DNA of 64,000 nt, taken from contig NZ_JALPRJ010000024.1 of NCBI RefSeq assembly GCF_030464885.1, forward strand, positions 41,264 to 105,263, in the 5' to 3' direction. A program made the translations under genes and the position numbers. The notes beneath the pieces are model-generated. The model was not told where the DNA came from and ran no database searches. It saw only the letters and a program-made list of their open reading frames with translations. The stretch is from Caballeronia sp. SEWSISQ10-4 2. Its GTDB lineage: Bacteria > Pseudomonadota > Gammaproteobacteria > Burkholderiales > Burkholderiaceae. Positions 54,916 through 63,330 of this stretch are shown piece after piece (position 1 is the first letter of the stretch; every line of letters begins with the position of its first letter).

Positions 54916-55962
54916 CTAACAGATCCGGGGCAATTGCTCGCCCGTCAGCATGTCGACGATGCGCTGTCCGCCAAACACCGTGTGCAGCACCACGATGCCC
55001 GCAGGCTCCGCGACGACCTCGCCGATAATCGCCGCCCGCGTGCCAGCCGGGTGCGCATGCATCGCTGCGAGCACCCGTGCTGCGGCATGCGCGGGGACTA
55101 GCACAACCAGCTTGCCTTCGTTCGCCAGATACAGAGGATCGAGCCCGAGGATCTCGCAGGCGCCCTTCACTTCCTCGCGGATCGGCAGCGCGTTTTCCTG
55201 GATGCGGATCGCCACGCCTGACGACACCGCGAACTCGTTCAGCACTGTAGCAACGCCACCGCGCGTAGCATCGCGCATGCAGTGGATGTCCTTGCACGCG
55301 CCCAGCATCGCATCGACCAGCGAACCCAGCGGCGCGCAATCGCTTGCAATATCGGCTTGCAATGCAAGCTGCTGCCGCGCGACTAGAATTGCCGCTCCGT
55401 GATCGCCGAGAAAGCCGTTCACGATCACCACGTCGCCCGCTTGCGCACGGCGCGCAGATATATTTACGCCCGATGGAACGACGCCAACGCCCGCAGTATT
55501 GATGAACAGTTTGTCCGCGCAGCCACGCTCGACGACCTTGGTGTCGCCCGTGACAATCGACACGCCGGCTTCGATCGCGACACGCTGCATGCTGGCCGCC
55601 ACGCGACGCAGAACATCCACTGCAAGCCCTTCTTCGATCACCATCCCGCACGATAGAAACAGCGGTTTTGCACCGGACATAGCGAGGTCGTTGACTGTGC
55701 CCGATACCGCCAGCGTGCCGATGTCACCGCCCGGGAAAAACAACGGGTCGACGACATAGCTATCGGTGGTGAACGCAAGCCGGTCGCCCAACCGCGCGAG
55801 GTCTGCGAGCGGAAATACCGCCTGGTCTTCGAGCGCGGCGAGCGCCGGGTTATCGAAGGCGGTGACGAACACGTCCTCGATCAGATCGCGCATCGCCCGG
55901 CCGCCGCCGCCGTGCGCGAGATTGATCGTGACATCGCGTAGCCTGCCGATCCGGTCGTTCAT
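54916..55962 (-). CDS. hypE: Hydrogenase maturation factor HypE
   Basis: The 348-residue PurM-like protein dehydrates a carbamoyl group on its C-terminal Cys to thiocyanate, the source of cyanide ligands of the [NiFe] site. The C-terminal PRIC is present, as are LAHGGGGRAM and TDSYVVDPLFFPGGDIG. The ATG at 55962 overlaps the hypD stop by 4 bases. Confidence 0.96.
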   Translation of the reverse strand: MNDRIGRLRDVTINLAHGGGGRAMRDLIEDVFVTAFDNPALAALEDQAVFPLADLARLGDRLAFTTDSYVVDPLFFPGGDIGTLAVSGTVNDLAMSGAKPLFLSCGMVIEEGLAVDVLRRVAASMQRVAIEAGVSIVTGDTKVVERGCADKLFINTAGVGVVPSGVNISARRAQAGDVVIVNGFLGDHGAAILVARQQLALQADIASDCAPLGSLVDAMLGACKDIHCMRDATRGGVATVLNEFAVSSGVAIRIQENALPIREEVKGACEILGLDPLYLANEGKLVVLVPAHAAARVLAAMHAHPAGTRAAIIGEVVAEPAGIVVLHTVFGGQRIVDMLTGEQLPRIC

Positions 55963-57140
55963 GCCTGTGCTCCCTGCTTTACCGCATTCGATGCAGCACC
56001 ATGCGCATACAACGCCGATGTATCGATGCGGGCATAACGGTAATGCGCCGCGCACGCGCCTTCGCTCGACACCATCAGCGAGCCCAGCGGCGTCTCCGGC
56101 GTGCACGCGGTGCCGAACACCTTGCACTGCTGCGGCTTGATGACGCCTTTGAGCACTTCCCCGCACTGGCAGGATTTCGGATCGGCAATCTTCAGGTTGG
56201 CGACGGGAAACTTGCGCTCGGCATCGAAAGCGGCGAACGGTTCGCGGATCCGCACGCCTGAATGATCGATCGATCCCAAGCCACGCCATTCGAAGAACTC
56301 GCGCAGCTCGAACACCTGCTCGATCGCCGACAGTGCCTGCGCATTGCCGTCTTCCGGCACGATCCTGCCGTACTGGTTCTCCACTTCGCAGCGGCCTTCG
56401 GCGATCTGCCGCAGCACCATCCACACCGATTGCAGCACGTCGAGCGGTTCGAATCCGGCAACGGTGATTGGCCGCCGATAGTGCTCGGCGATAAAACGGT
56501 ACGGTCGCGTGCCGATCACCATGCTGACATGTCCCGGCCCAAGGAAACCGTCGAGATGGAGGTCGGGCGAGTCGAGGATGGCCTTGATCGTCGGAATGAT
56601 CGTGATGTGGTTGCAGAACAGCGAGAAGTTATTGATGTGTTGAGCGTGAGCTTGCAGCACGGTCATCGCGGTGCTTGGCATCGTGGTCTCGAAACCGAGT
56701 CCGAAGAAGATCACCTCGCGATGCGGATTTGCACGCGCAATCGCCAGCGCGTCGAGCGGCGAATAGACCATCCGTACATCTGCTCCATCGGCTTTCGCTT
56801 TCAGCAGGCTCTTGCGCGAGCCGGGTACACGCATCGCGTCGCCGAAGGTCGTAAAGATCACTTCGGACCGCTCAGCGAGTGCGACGCAGTCGTCCACGCG
56901 GCCCATCGGCAAGACGCAAACCGGACATCCAGGGCCGTGGACGAACTCGACCTCGGGCGGCAGCATCTGGTGAATCCCGTACCTGAAAATGGAATGCGTG
57001 TGACCGCCGCAGACTTCCATGATCTGCAAGGGCCGCTGCAAGCCGCCACGGTCGCGCACGATCCGCTCGACCAGCTTATGAATCTCTTGCGTAAGCGTGC
57101 GTGCTTTGTCCGGATCGCGGAATTCGTCGACGTATTTCAT
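55959..57140 (-). CDS. hypD: Hydrogenase maturation factor HypD
   Basis: The 393-residue protein assembles the Fe(CN)2CO unit with HypC. It has CGGHTHSIFRYGI, GPGCPVCVLP, GFETTMPSTA and a C-terminal 4Fe-4S Cys set (CQCGEVLKGVIKPQQCKVFG). Overlaps the SIS-domain stop by 4 bases. Confidence 0.96.
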   Translation of the reverse strand: MKYVDEFRDPDKARTLTQEIHKLVERIVRDRGGLQRPLQIMEVCGGHTHSIFRYGIHQMLPPEVEFVHGPGCPVCVLPMGRVDDCVALAERSEVIFTTFGDAMRVPGSRKSLLKAKADGADVRMVYSPLDALAIARANPHREVIFFGLGFETTMPSTAMTVLQAHAQHINNFSLFCNHITIIPTIKAILDSPDLHLDGFLGPGHVSMVIGTRPYRFIAEHYRRPITVAGFEPLDVLQSVWMVLRQIAEGRCEVENQYGRIVPEDGNAQALSAIEQVFELREFFEWRGLGSIDHSGVRIREPFAAFDAERKFPVANLKIADPKSCQCGEVLKGVIKPQQCKVFGTACTPETPLGSLMVSSEGACAAHYRYARIDTSALYAHGAASNAVKQGAQA

Positions 57141-57838
57141 GACGCGCGCTCCGCTGCGTCGGGAACACTCAGGCTGCCGCGTTCATCGGCGAGCAGCGTA
57201 TGGACGAGGTCCCACAGGATGTGATAAATCGCGACATGGGTTTCCTGGATGCGATGAATACTGTCGCTCGGAACCACCAGGCAATGATCGAGCGCACCCG
57301 GCGCCGCCATCTTGCCGCCGTCGTGCCCGGCCAGGCCGATGGTCACTACGCCCATCTCTCGCGCCTTGGCGAACGCGGCAAGCAGGTTGTCGGAATTGCC
57401 GCTCGTCGATACACCGATCAAGCCGTCGCCGCGACGCGCCTGCGCCACCAGTTGCCGCACATAGATATGTGCGAAACCGACGTCGTTGCCCACGGCCGTC
57501 ATCATCGCGGTATCGGCGACGAGATTGACTGCGGTTAGAGCCGGACGTCCGGCGGTCACGGGATGCAGAAATTCCACTGCGATGTGCGCGGCATCGCAAC
57601 TCGAGCCACCGTTGCCCATTGCAAATAGCCTGCCGTCACGACGATAAACATCCGCAACTGCATGCGCGACGGCGACCACGGCAGCGGCGTTATCCGCGAA
57701 GAACGCGCGCTTCGCATCGATGCTCGCCTGCGCCTTCTGCGCGATCGATTCGAGCAGCGCGGCATCAAGTTTCGCCGCGTCCTGATGATCGCCGTGAAGA
57801 AACGGATACAGGCCCTGTAGCGCCCGATGTTCAGTCAT
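57137..57838 (-). CDS. SIS-domain phosphosugar isomerase-like protein in the hyp operon
   Basis: The 233-residue GmhA-like protein has the SIS signature GNGGSSCDAAHIAVEF and STSGNSDN, with a long N-terminal extension (about 40 residues). D-sedoheptulose-7-phosphate isomerase makes heptose for LPS, but this copy lies between hypC and hypD and overlaps both, so it probably serves the hydrogenase system. Its substrate is unknown. Start at 57838 overlaps the hypC stop by 8 bases. Confidence 0.85.
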   Translation of the reverse strand: MTEHRALQGLYPFLHGDHQDAAKLDAALLESIAQKAQASIDAKRAFFADNAAAVVAVAHAVADVYRRDGRLFAMGNGGSSCDAAHIAVEFLHPVTAGRPALTAVNLVADTAMMTAVGNDVGFAHIYVRQLVAQARRGDGLIGVSTSGNSDNLLAAFAKAREMGVVTIGLAGHDGGKMAAPGALDHCLVVPSDSIHRIQETHVAIYHILWDLVHTLLADERGSLSVPDAAERAS

Positions 57839-58160
57839 GGCGGGCTCCGTTGTGGTTGTTGAACGGCACCGGAGGTGGTGGCTCACCGCCCCCTTCCATC
57901 ATCGCGGCCATCTCCGCCTGCGCTTCCCCGAGTTCGCGCAACAGCGCGAGTGTACGCATCGCTTCGACCTCGTCGAGACGGCTCATCGCGAAGCCGACAT
58001 GCACGAGCACCCAGTCACCGACACACGCGGTCGGCGGCCGGTCGTCATCCACGACAAACGCGATATTGATGACGCGCTGCACCCCGCCTACATCGACCAA
58101 TGCGAGGTTATTGTCCGCGTCGCGGATCTCCACAATCTGTCCCGGGATGCCTAAGCACAT
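57831..58160 (-). CDS. hypC: Hydrogenase assembly chaperone HypC
   Basis: The 109-residue protein starts MCLGIPGQIVEI with the essential Cys2, and has GDWVLVHVGFA. Usual HypC proteins are about 75-90 residues; here a C-terminal tail with MMEGGGEPPPPVP and polar residues extends it. HypC chaperones the iron cofactor between HypD and the large subunit precursor. Confidence 0.95.
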   Translation of the reverse strand: MCLGIPGQIVEIRDADNNLALVDVGGVQRVINIAFVVDDDRPPTACVGDWVLVHVGFAMSRLDEVEAMRTLALLRELGEAQAEMAAMMEGGGEPPPPVPFNNHNGARHD

Positions 58161-58180
58161 GACGTACTCCGTGGTTCAAC

Positions 58181-60580
58181 CTACGCGGATGCAAGGGCAC
58201 GCGCGGCGGTGATTGCCGCTTGCCCCAGCGCGATGCCACCGTCGTTAGACGGCACCTGGCGATGCGCCAGCACATTCAGGCCACGCGCGGCGAGGCGCGC
58301 GGCGAGTTGTTCGAACAGCACGCGGTTCTGCATGACGCCACCGGAAAGCGCGACGGTGTTGACCTTAGTGGATGCCAGCAAACGGCTGGTCATCTGCACG
58401 ATGGCGATCGCGAGTCCCTTATGAAAACGTGCGGCCATCACCTGCATCGGCGTGGCACGCAACAAATCATCGAGTAGCGCGATCCACATCGGCTGCGGGT
58501 CGATCAAAAACGGCCCATCCGTTTCCACGATGCCCAATGGATACGCCAGAGCATCGTCTTCGTCATGGAGCGTGCATGTATCGATCAGCGCTTCGAGTTC
58601 GATCGCAGCCTGTCCTTCGTATTGCACACGTTCGCGACAGACGCCTAGCGCCGCGGCGACCGCATCGAACAGACGACCCGCCGAACTCGCAGCCGGACTA
58701 TTGATCCCGCCGTCGATCATCTGATCGAGGACCGTCAGCGGCCGGTCGGCCAGGAAATGACGGAGGTCGAGCTTTGCGTACTGCTTCGCGAAACGCCGCC
58801 ATCCGAGGCTGGCACGCAGATGTGCATAGGTGTTGCGCCACGGCTCGTAGATCGCGTGCGTGCCTCCCGGCAGCGCGATCGGTGTGAAGCTGGCGAGACG
58901 CTCGAAATCCACGTATCCACCGAGTAGAAATTCGCCGCCCCAAAGCGCGTTGTGCAAGCCCATTCCAAGCCCGTCGAGCACGATGCCAAGAACCTCCGTG
59001 CCCAAGCCGATATCGTTTTCTGCAAGACATGCAGCGAAATGCGCGTGATGATGCTGGATCTCGGCCAGCGGTAAATGCCGCTGCTGCGCGATATCGATAC
59101 CGAGCTTGCGCGACAGATACTCGGGATGCAGGTCGACCGCGACAAAACGCGCGTCGTGTTCGAACAGATGCTGATAACGCGCGAGCGACACCATGTAGTC
59201 GCGATACGTCTCGCCGTTCTCCAGTTCGCCGATGTGATGCGAGATGACCGCTTCGCCATCGCGCAGCAGGCAGAATGCGTTTTTCTGCTGCGCGCCCATC
59301 GCAAGAATCGCGGGTGCGCTAGAAAAAACACTCGGCAAACGCAGCGGCGCAGGCGCGTAACCGCGCGAGCGGCGCAGCAACCGCGGTACGCCGCCGATGA
59401 CCCGCGCGACGGAATCGTCCACTCGCCGAGCGATATCGCGGTCGTGCATCAGCAGCGCATCGGCCATGCCCGCGAGACGTGTGCGAGCTTCGTCGTTATC
59501 GATGCATTGCGGCTCGTCGGCGAGATTGCCGCTGGTCAGCACGACCGGCCCGTCGAGCGATTGCATCATCAGATGATGCAGCGGCGTTGAAGGCAGCATG
59601 AACCCGAGCGTGGCGATGCCCGGTGCTACGCCCGGAAACGGATCGCTTGCGCCGCGATCGATCATCGGCATGATGACGATCGGCCCGGCTGCGCTTGCAA
59701 GAAGAATCCTGTCCGCGTCGCTCACCACGCAGTAACGTTCGATCATCGCCACGTCGCGCGCCAGCAGTGCGAATGGCTTGCGCTCGCGATGTTTCAGCGC
59801 GCGTAATTTCGCAACCGCCGCATGGTCCGCCGCGGCGCACGCAAGCTGAAACCCGCCAAGCCCTTTGATTGCGACGATCTCGCCGCACTGGATCAAGCAG
59901 CGCGCGGCATGCAGCGGATCACCTTGTTCGAGCGAACCATCGGCTCGCTCCAGCCATAGATGCGGTCCGCAATCCGGACACGCGACCGGTTGCGCATGAA
60001 AGCGCCGGTCGGCGGGATCGTCATATTCGCTTCTGCACGCGGCACATAACGGAAACATCGCCATCGTTGTATTCGGGCGGTCATAAGGGATTGCCTGAAC
60101 GATCGACAAGCGCGGCCCGCAATGCGTGCAGTTTGTGAACGCGTAACCGCATCGACGGCTCGACGGATCGAAGGTCTCGTCGATACAAGCACGGCACGTT
60201 ACCGCGTCCGGCACCACCCCGGTATGCGCATGTCCGCCCTCGCTTGCAACAATCCGAAACCCGCTGGAAGGCGGCGGTAATTCGTGGAGTGTGTAACGCT
60301 CGATGGCATCGATCCGCCCAAGCGGCGGACAGCCGCTGCGCAAGCCCGCGACAAAATTATCGAGTGTGGTCGTATCGGCCCATGCGTGAATGAGCACGCC
60401 CTCGCTGTCGTTGCATACATCGCCACTGACACCGCAATCGCGCGCAAGACGCCATACCGCGGGCCTGAAACCCACACCCTGCACGAGTCCGCGCACACGA
60501 ATGACCGCACCGGCCCGCGATATCACGGACGGTTCGTCGCGAACCGCTGGCGGGCACAGGCTCATGGCCGTGCCCGTCAC
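58181..60580 (-). CDS. hypF: Carbamoyltransferase HypF
   Basis: The 799-residue protein makes carbamoyl for the CN ligands. It has an N-terminal acylphosphatase domain (RGLVQGVGFRPAVW), two CxxC-x18-CxxC zinc fingers (CRACIDETF, CTHCGP, CAACRSEY, CPDCGP), a YrdC-like domain and a C-terminal Kae1-like domain with IQHHHAH. The GTG at 60580 is chosen because its bases overlap the stop of the small upstream gene (GTGA), implying coupling; an ATG at 60565 is an alternative. Confidence 0.95.
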   Translation of the reverse strand: MTGTAMSLCPPAVRDEPSVISRAGAVIRVRGLVQGVGFRPAVWRLARDCGVSGDVCNDSEGVLIHAWADTTTLDNFVAGLRSGCPPLGRIDAIERYTLHELPPPSSGFRIVASEGGHAHTGVVPDAVTCRACIDETFDPSSRRCGYAFTNCTHCGPRLSIVQAIPYDRPNTTMAMFPLCAACRSEYDDPADRRFHAQPVACPDCGPHLWLERADGSLEQGDPLHAARCLIQCGEIVAIKGLGGFQLACAAADHAAVAKLRALKHRERKPFALLARDVAMIERYCVVSDADRILLASAAGPIVIMPMIDRGASDPFPGVAPGIATLGFMLPSTPLHHLMMQSLDGPVVLTSGNLADEPQCIDNDEARTRLAGMADALLMHDRDIARRVDDSVARVIGGVPRLLRRSRGYAPAPLRLPSVFSSAPAILAMGAQQKNAFCLLRDGEAVISHHIGELENGETYRDYMVSLARYQHLFEHDARFVAVDLHPEYLSRKLGIDIAQQRHLPLAEIQHHHAHFAACLAENDIGLGTEVLGIVLDGLGMGLHNALWGGEFLLGGYVDFERLASFTPIALPGGTHAIYEPWRNTYAHLRASLGWRRFAKQYAKLDLRHFLADRPLTVLDQMIDGGINSPAASSAGRLFDAVAAALGVCRERVQYEGQAAIELEALIDTCTLHDEDDALAYPLGIVETDGPFLIDPQPMWIALLDDLLRATPMQVMAARFHKGLAIAIVQMTSRLLASTKVNTVALSGGVMQNRVLFEQLAARLAARGLNVLAHRQVPSNDGGIALGQAAITAARALASA

Positions 60581-60681
60581 ATGTTGCGGATACGGATATA
60601 GCGGCGGATATCCTTCAGGTTCGCCGCAATGCCAACGATCAACGCCGGCAATAACAAGTACTTCAGCAAGAGCTTCATCAT
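60577..60681 (-). CDS. DUF6893-like 34-residue small protein
   Basis: A 34-codon gene encodes MMKLLLKYLLLPALIVGIAA followed by NLKDIRRYIRIRNM: one hydrophobic helix followed by a basic tail with the DIRRYxRxR pattern of DUF6893 family mini-proteins. The ATG at 60681 overlaps the protease stop by 4 bases and its stop overlaps the hypF GTG, so both ends are consistent with translational coupling. Function unknown; a small inner-membrane peptide seems likely. Confidence 0.7.
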   Translation of the reverse strand: MMKLLLKYLLLPALIVGIAANLKDIRRYIRIRNM

Positions 60682-61241
60682 GCTCTCCAGTGGTCCTGCG
60701 ACACGCTCCCGGCGTTGGCCACGGTGGTCCCCACCTGCATGTTTTCGATCATCGTTTCAATGGTTTTTACCGCTTCATTCACTGCCGTCGCGACGGGTTC
60801 GCTCAGTCCCATGCGGCCTTCCTGCCCCTCCTCCGTGCCGAGACTTTCCGGCTCACAACCAATCAATACGATACGTCCCACTTCGCCGCCCATCGCTTCC
60901 ACTGCCTGAAGGACTCTCGCCGGATCCAGATCGTGCGGCGAGATCATGACGGGCGAAGCATCGCCTTTGAAACCTTCATTGGTGTTGTTTGTGGAAGGTT
61001 CGATCACGTACAGCGTCCCGGGCGATCCATCGCGATGCGTTGCATCGACGAGGATGGCTAGATCCACGCCATCCAGCAGCGCGTAATACAGATCGATCCC
61101 CCGGATTCCATAGTCAATCACACGGACCTCAGGCGGCCACGCTTCGCTTCGTCTTGCGTGCAGACGCCGCACGACGTCAACGCCGAAACCGTCGTCGCCA
61201 AGGAATACGTTCCCGATTCCGGCCACCAGGATCGAGGTCAT
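60678..61241 (-). CDS. [NiFe]-hydrogenase maturation endopeptidase
   Basis: The 187-residue HyaD/HoxM-type protease cleaves the C-terminus of the hydrogenase large subunit after nickel insertion. It has GIGNVFLGDDGFG with the metal-binding acid, VIDYGIRGIDLYYAL, and LIGCEPESLG. Overlaps the upstream gene by 4 bases. It probably serves the hydrogenase whose subunits are expected past the right edge. Confidence 0.9.
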   Translation of the reverse strand: MTSILVAGIGNVFLGDDGFGVDVVRRLHARRSEAWPPEVRVIDYGIRGIDLYYALLDGVDLAILVDATHRDGSPGTLYVIEPSTNNTNEGFKGDASPVMISPHDLDPARVLQAVEAMGGEVGRIVLIGCEPESLGTEEGQEGRMGLSEPVATAVNEAVKTIETMIENMQVGTTVANAGSVSQDHWRA

Positions 61242-62635
61242 GACGACCGCTCCTCGCGCAACGGTTCGATCTCGTCGGGCGCAAAAAAGAAGCGATGACC
61301 CGGCATGCGCGCCAGTCCGAAGTCACGGCCGGGATCGCAGTCGATCGTCACCGCTACATGCACGTGGTCCTCGAAATCGCGCTCGATCGATTCGATGGTC
61401 GCTATCTGATCACGCAAGGCCAGGTCGAAGATATCGGCGCGCGCGTGGGGATGCAGCACGACGCGTGAACCTACCTGCAACGCCACGCCGTCGACGTTGA
61501 CGCAAACGAGCCGCGGCTTGGCGTCGAGCTCTGCCCACGGAGCGGCGTCGTTGGGTCGGTCTCCTGACTCCTCCGATACATCCGGCCAGCCCCCCGTATC
61601 CATGCGTACTTCGCGCAAGGTCCCGTGCAGGCGTTGCAAGTCGCTCGCGGACAGGCTTTCCGTGCGTTCGAGCAGCGCGCGCGAACGTTCATCGCCCGCG
61701 GCCATCTCGCGTTTCTCGGCGTCCGTCATCGTGAGGATTCGCAGTGTCAGGATCTCGTCGATCTCTGTGGCATCGAAGAGATCGCCGGCACTTTCCGGCG
61801 CTACCTGGGGATAGTCGTAGAGAATGATCGGCGCCGCGAGCATGGTGTCGCGCCGCTCGGCGGAGCCGACCAGAACCGGCCACAAACCGATGTTCGTGCA
61901 AGCGGCAACCGCTTCGGCGAGCTCGTCCGGCGGTTCGATCGACGACACGAATGCAGCGCCCTCCACCGCCAGCACCGCGTGGCATGACAGCAAGGCGAAC
62001 GACGAAGCCGCGTCGCGATTCAAGCGCTGCGGTTCGTCAACCGGCGTGACGTTGACCATGCGTACCGTGAGGCGGAAGGTGTGTTCGGCGAGTCGTGTTG
62101 CACAGCATTCGACACGGCCAGCGATAGCCGCCCGTGTGCGCACGAGCGCACCACGCACGCGGCCGTCCGCTTCCGTCAGCGGTTCGACAACACGGTTTCC
62201 TGGTAGTGAAAACGGCAGGCGCAGCCCCGCGATACACAATTCATCCAGCGTCAGCACCGGAACCTCGACGTGCTGTTCACCGGCCTCCTGCCACGCGTCG
62301 AAACGCCGCCCGCCCACTTCCAGCGACGCCACCGGCCGCGACGACGATTCATCTACGCCCGTCCATGCAGCCGCGGGCTCGTTCAACTCACGCACGTCCC
62401 GTTCGATCAGATGCAGGAAACACGGACGCACCATTACACGCGTTTCGTCGTCGCCTTCGATCACGCATTCCGTCTGCATCATCGAAGCATCGCTGCCGGA
62501 CCAGTCGGCCCATGCTAGCGGATACACGCTGCCGAAGGTCCAGCGCTGCCGGTTCTTGTCCGAGGACGCACGGTACGGATACAGCATGTACCCCTCGTAC
62601 AGCACGGCCTGAACGATCCCATCGATGGGGTTCAT
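61238..62635 (-). CDS. Unknown hydrogenase-cluster protein (465 residues)
   Basis: The 465-residue protein starts MNPIDGIVQAVLYEGYMLYPYRASSDKN-type sequence and has no motif I can tie to a named domain. It is acidic, with no membrane segment. YEGYMLYPYR near the N-terminus looks highly conserved in character. A Cys-containing region (DCDPGRDFGLARMPGHRFFF) is at the end. It overlaps the DUF6084-like gene by 4 bases and the protease by 4 bases. Proteins of this kind accompany group 1h hydrogenase clusters. Confidence 0.72.
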   Translation of the reverse strand: MNPIDGIVQAVLYEGYMLYPYRASSDKNRQRWTFGSVYPLAWADWSGSDASMMQTECVIEGDDETRVMVRPCFLHLIERDVRELNEPAAAWTGVDESSSRPVASLEVGGRRFDAWQEAGEQHVEVPVLTLDELCIAGLRLPFSLPGNRVVEPLTEADGRVRGALVRTRAAIAGRVECCATRLAEHTFRLTVRMVNVTPVDEPQRLNRDAASSFALLSCHAVLAVEGAAFVSSIEPPDELAEAVAACTNIGLWPVLVGSAERRDTMLAAPIILYDYPQVAPESAGDLFDATEIDEILTLRILTMTDAEKREMAAGDERSRALLERTESLSASDLQRLHGTLREVRMDTGGWPDVSEESGDRPNDAAPWAELDAKPRLVCVNVDGVALQVGSRVVLHPHARADIFDLALRDQIATIESIERDFEDHVHVAVTIDCDPGRDFGLARMPGHRFFFAPDEIEPLREERSS

Positions 62636-63330
62636 TGCAAACCTCCCTGCGCGGGCCACGCCTGTTCGATGCCGGCCTCGTCCATCAAGGCGGTCAGCGC
62701 CTCGTCCCAGCCGGTCAATCCCCGCTCGATACGGTAGCGCTCCAGCCGCTCGAACACGCCGCGCCGCACGCACATCCATGCGCTGTTCGGGTAGTAGTAA
62801 TCGCGCATCGCGCGCCAAGTCGCGACCGGCAGGCGGAACGCCGCTTCCTTGTGCCACGGAACACGCGCGACTTGCAACGCGCCGTCGCTCTCGCGATAAA
62901 AAATAGTGCCGCTGAATTGCAGCATCAACGGAATCTCTCCGTCTCCCAGTGCATCGAAATACTTCGCCGCCGCGACATTGAAGTCGAACGTGCACGGCAC
63001 CGGCAGATCGACCGTGCAGGTATCGGTGAACGAAGGAACAGCGGCGTTCGCATGCGTCCACAACAAGGTCCGCAATGTCTGCGACCAGCGCTGCGGGACG
63101 CCGAACAATTCGGTCAGCCGCGCCTGATCGACTGGCTCGTAACGACGCCGGGTCGCTTCTATCTGGATCTGGCAATGGAGCGCGAGGCTCGCGATCTCGT
63201 CGTGCGTGTTCGACGCGTTCGACGCGTTCGGCGCTTTCGTATTAGTCACGCGCAGCTTGAACAACAGCAGCGGCGACACCGAATGCAGCGCGACCTCCGC
63301 ACCCTCGACGACGAAGTCAAGATCAGGCAT
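62632..63330 (-). CDS. DUF6084-like protein of group 1h hydrogenase clusters
   Basis: The 232-residue soluble protein starts MPDLDFVVEGAEVALHSVSP, with LHCQIQIEATRRRY, LFGVPQRW, DLPVPCTFDFNVAAAKYF and FSGTIFY, the pattern of DUF6084 proteins found beside DUF5947 in high-affinity hydrogenase operons. A 9-base tandem repeat (63209-63235) inserts APNASNASN into the loop near residue 33. Function unknown. Overlaps the DUF5947-like stop by 8 bases. Confidence 0.78.
   Translation of the reverse strand: MPDLDFVVEGAEVALHSVSPLLLFKLRVTNTKAPNASNASNTHDEIASLALHCQIQIEATRRRYEPVDQARLTELFGVPQRWSQTLRTLLWTHANAAVPSFTDTCTVDLPVPCTFDFNVAAAKYFDALGDGEIPLMLQFSGTIFYRESDGALQVARVPWHKEAAFRLPVATWRAMRDYYYPNSAWMCVRRGVFERLERYRIERGLTGWDEALTALMDEAGIEQAWPAQGGLQ
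63209..63235. repeat. 9-bp tandem repeat inside the DUF6084-like gene
   Basis: Three 9-base units (TTCGACGCG twice, then TTCGGCGCT) encode the loop PNASNASN on the minus strand. Confidence 0.7.
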
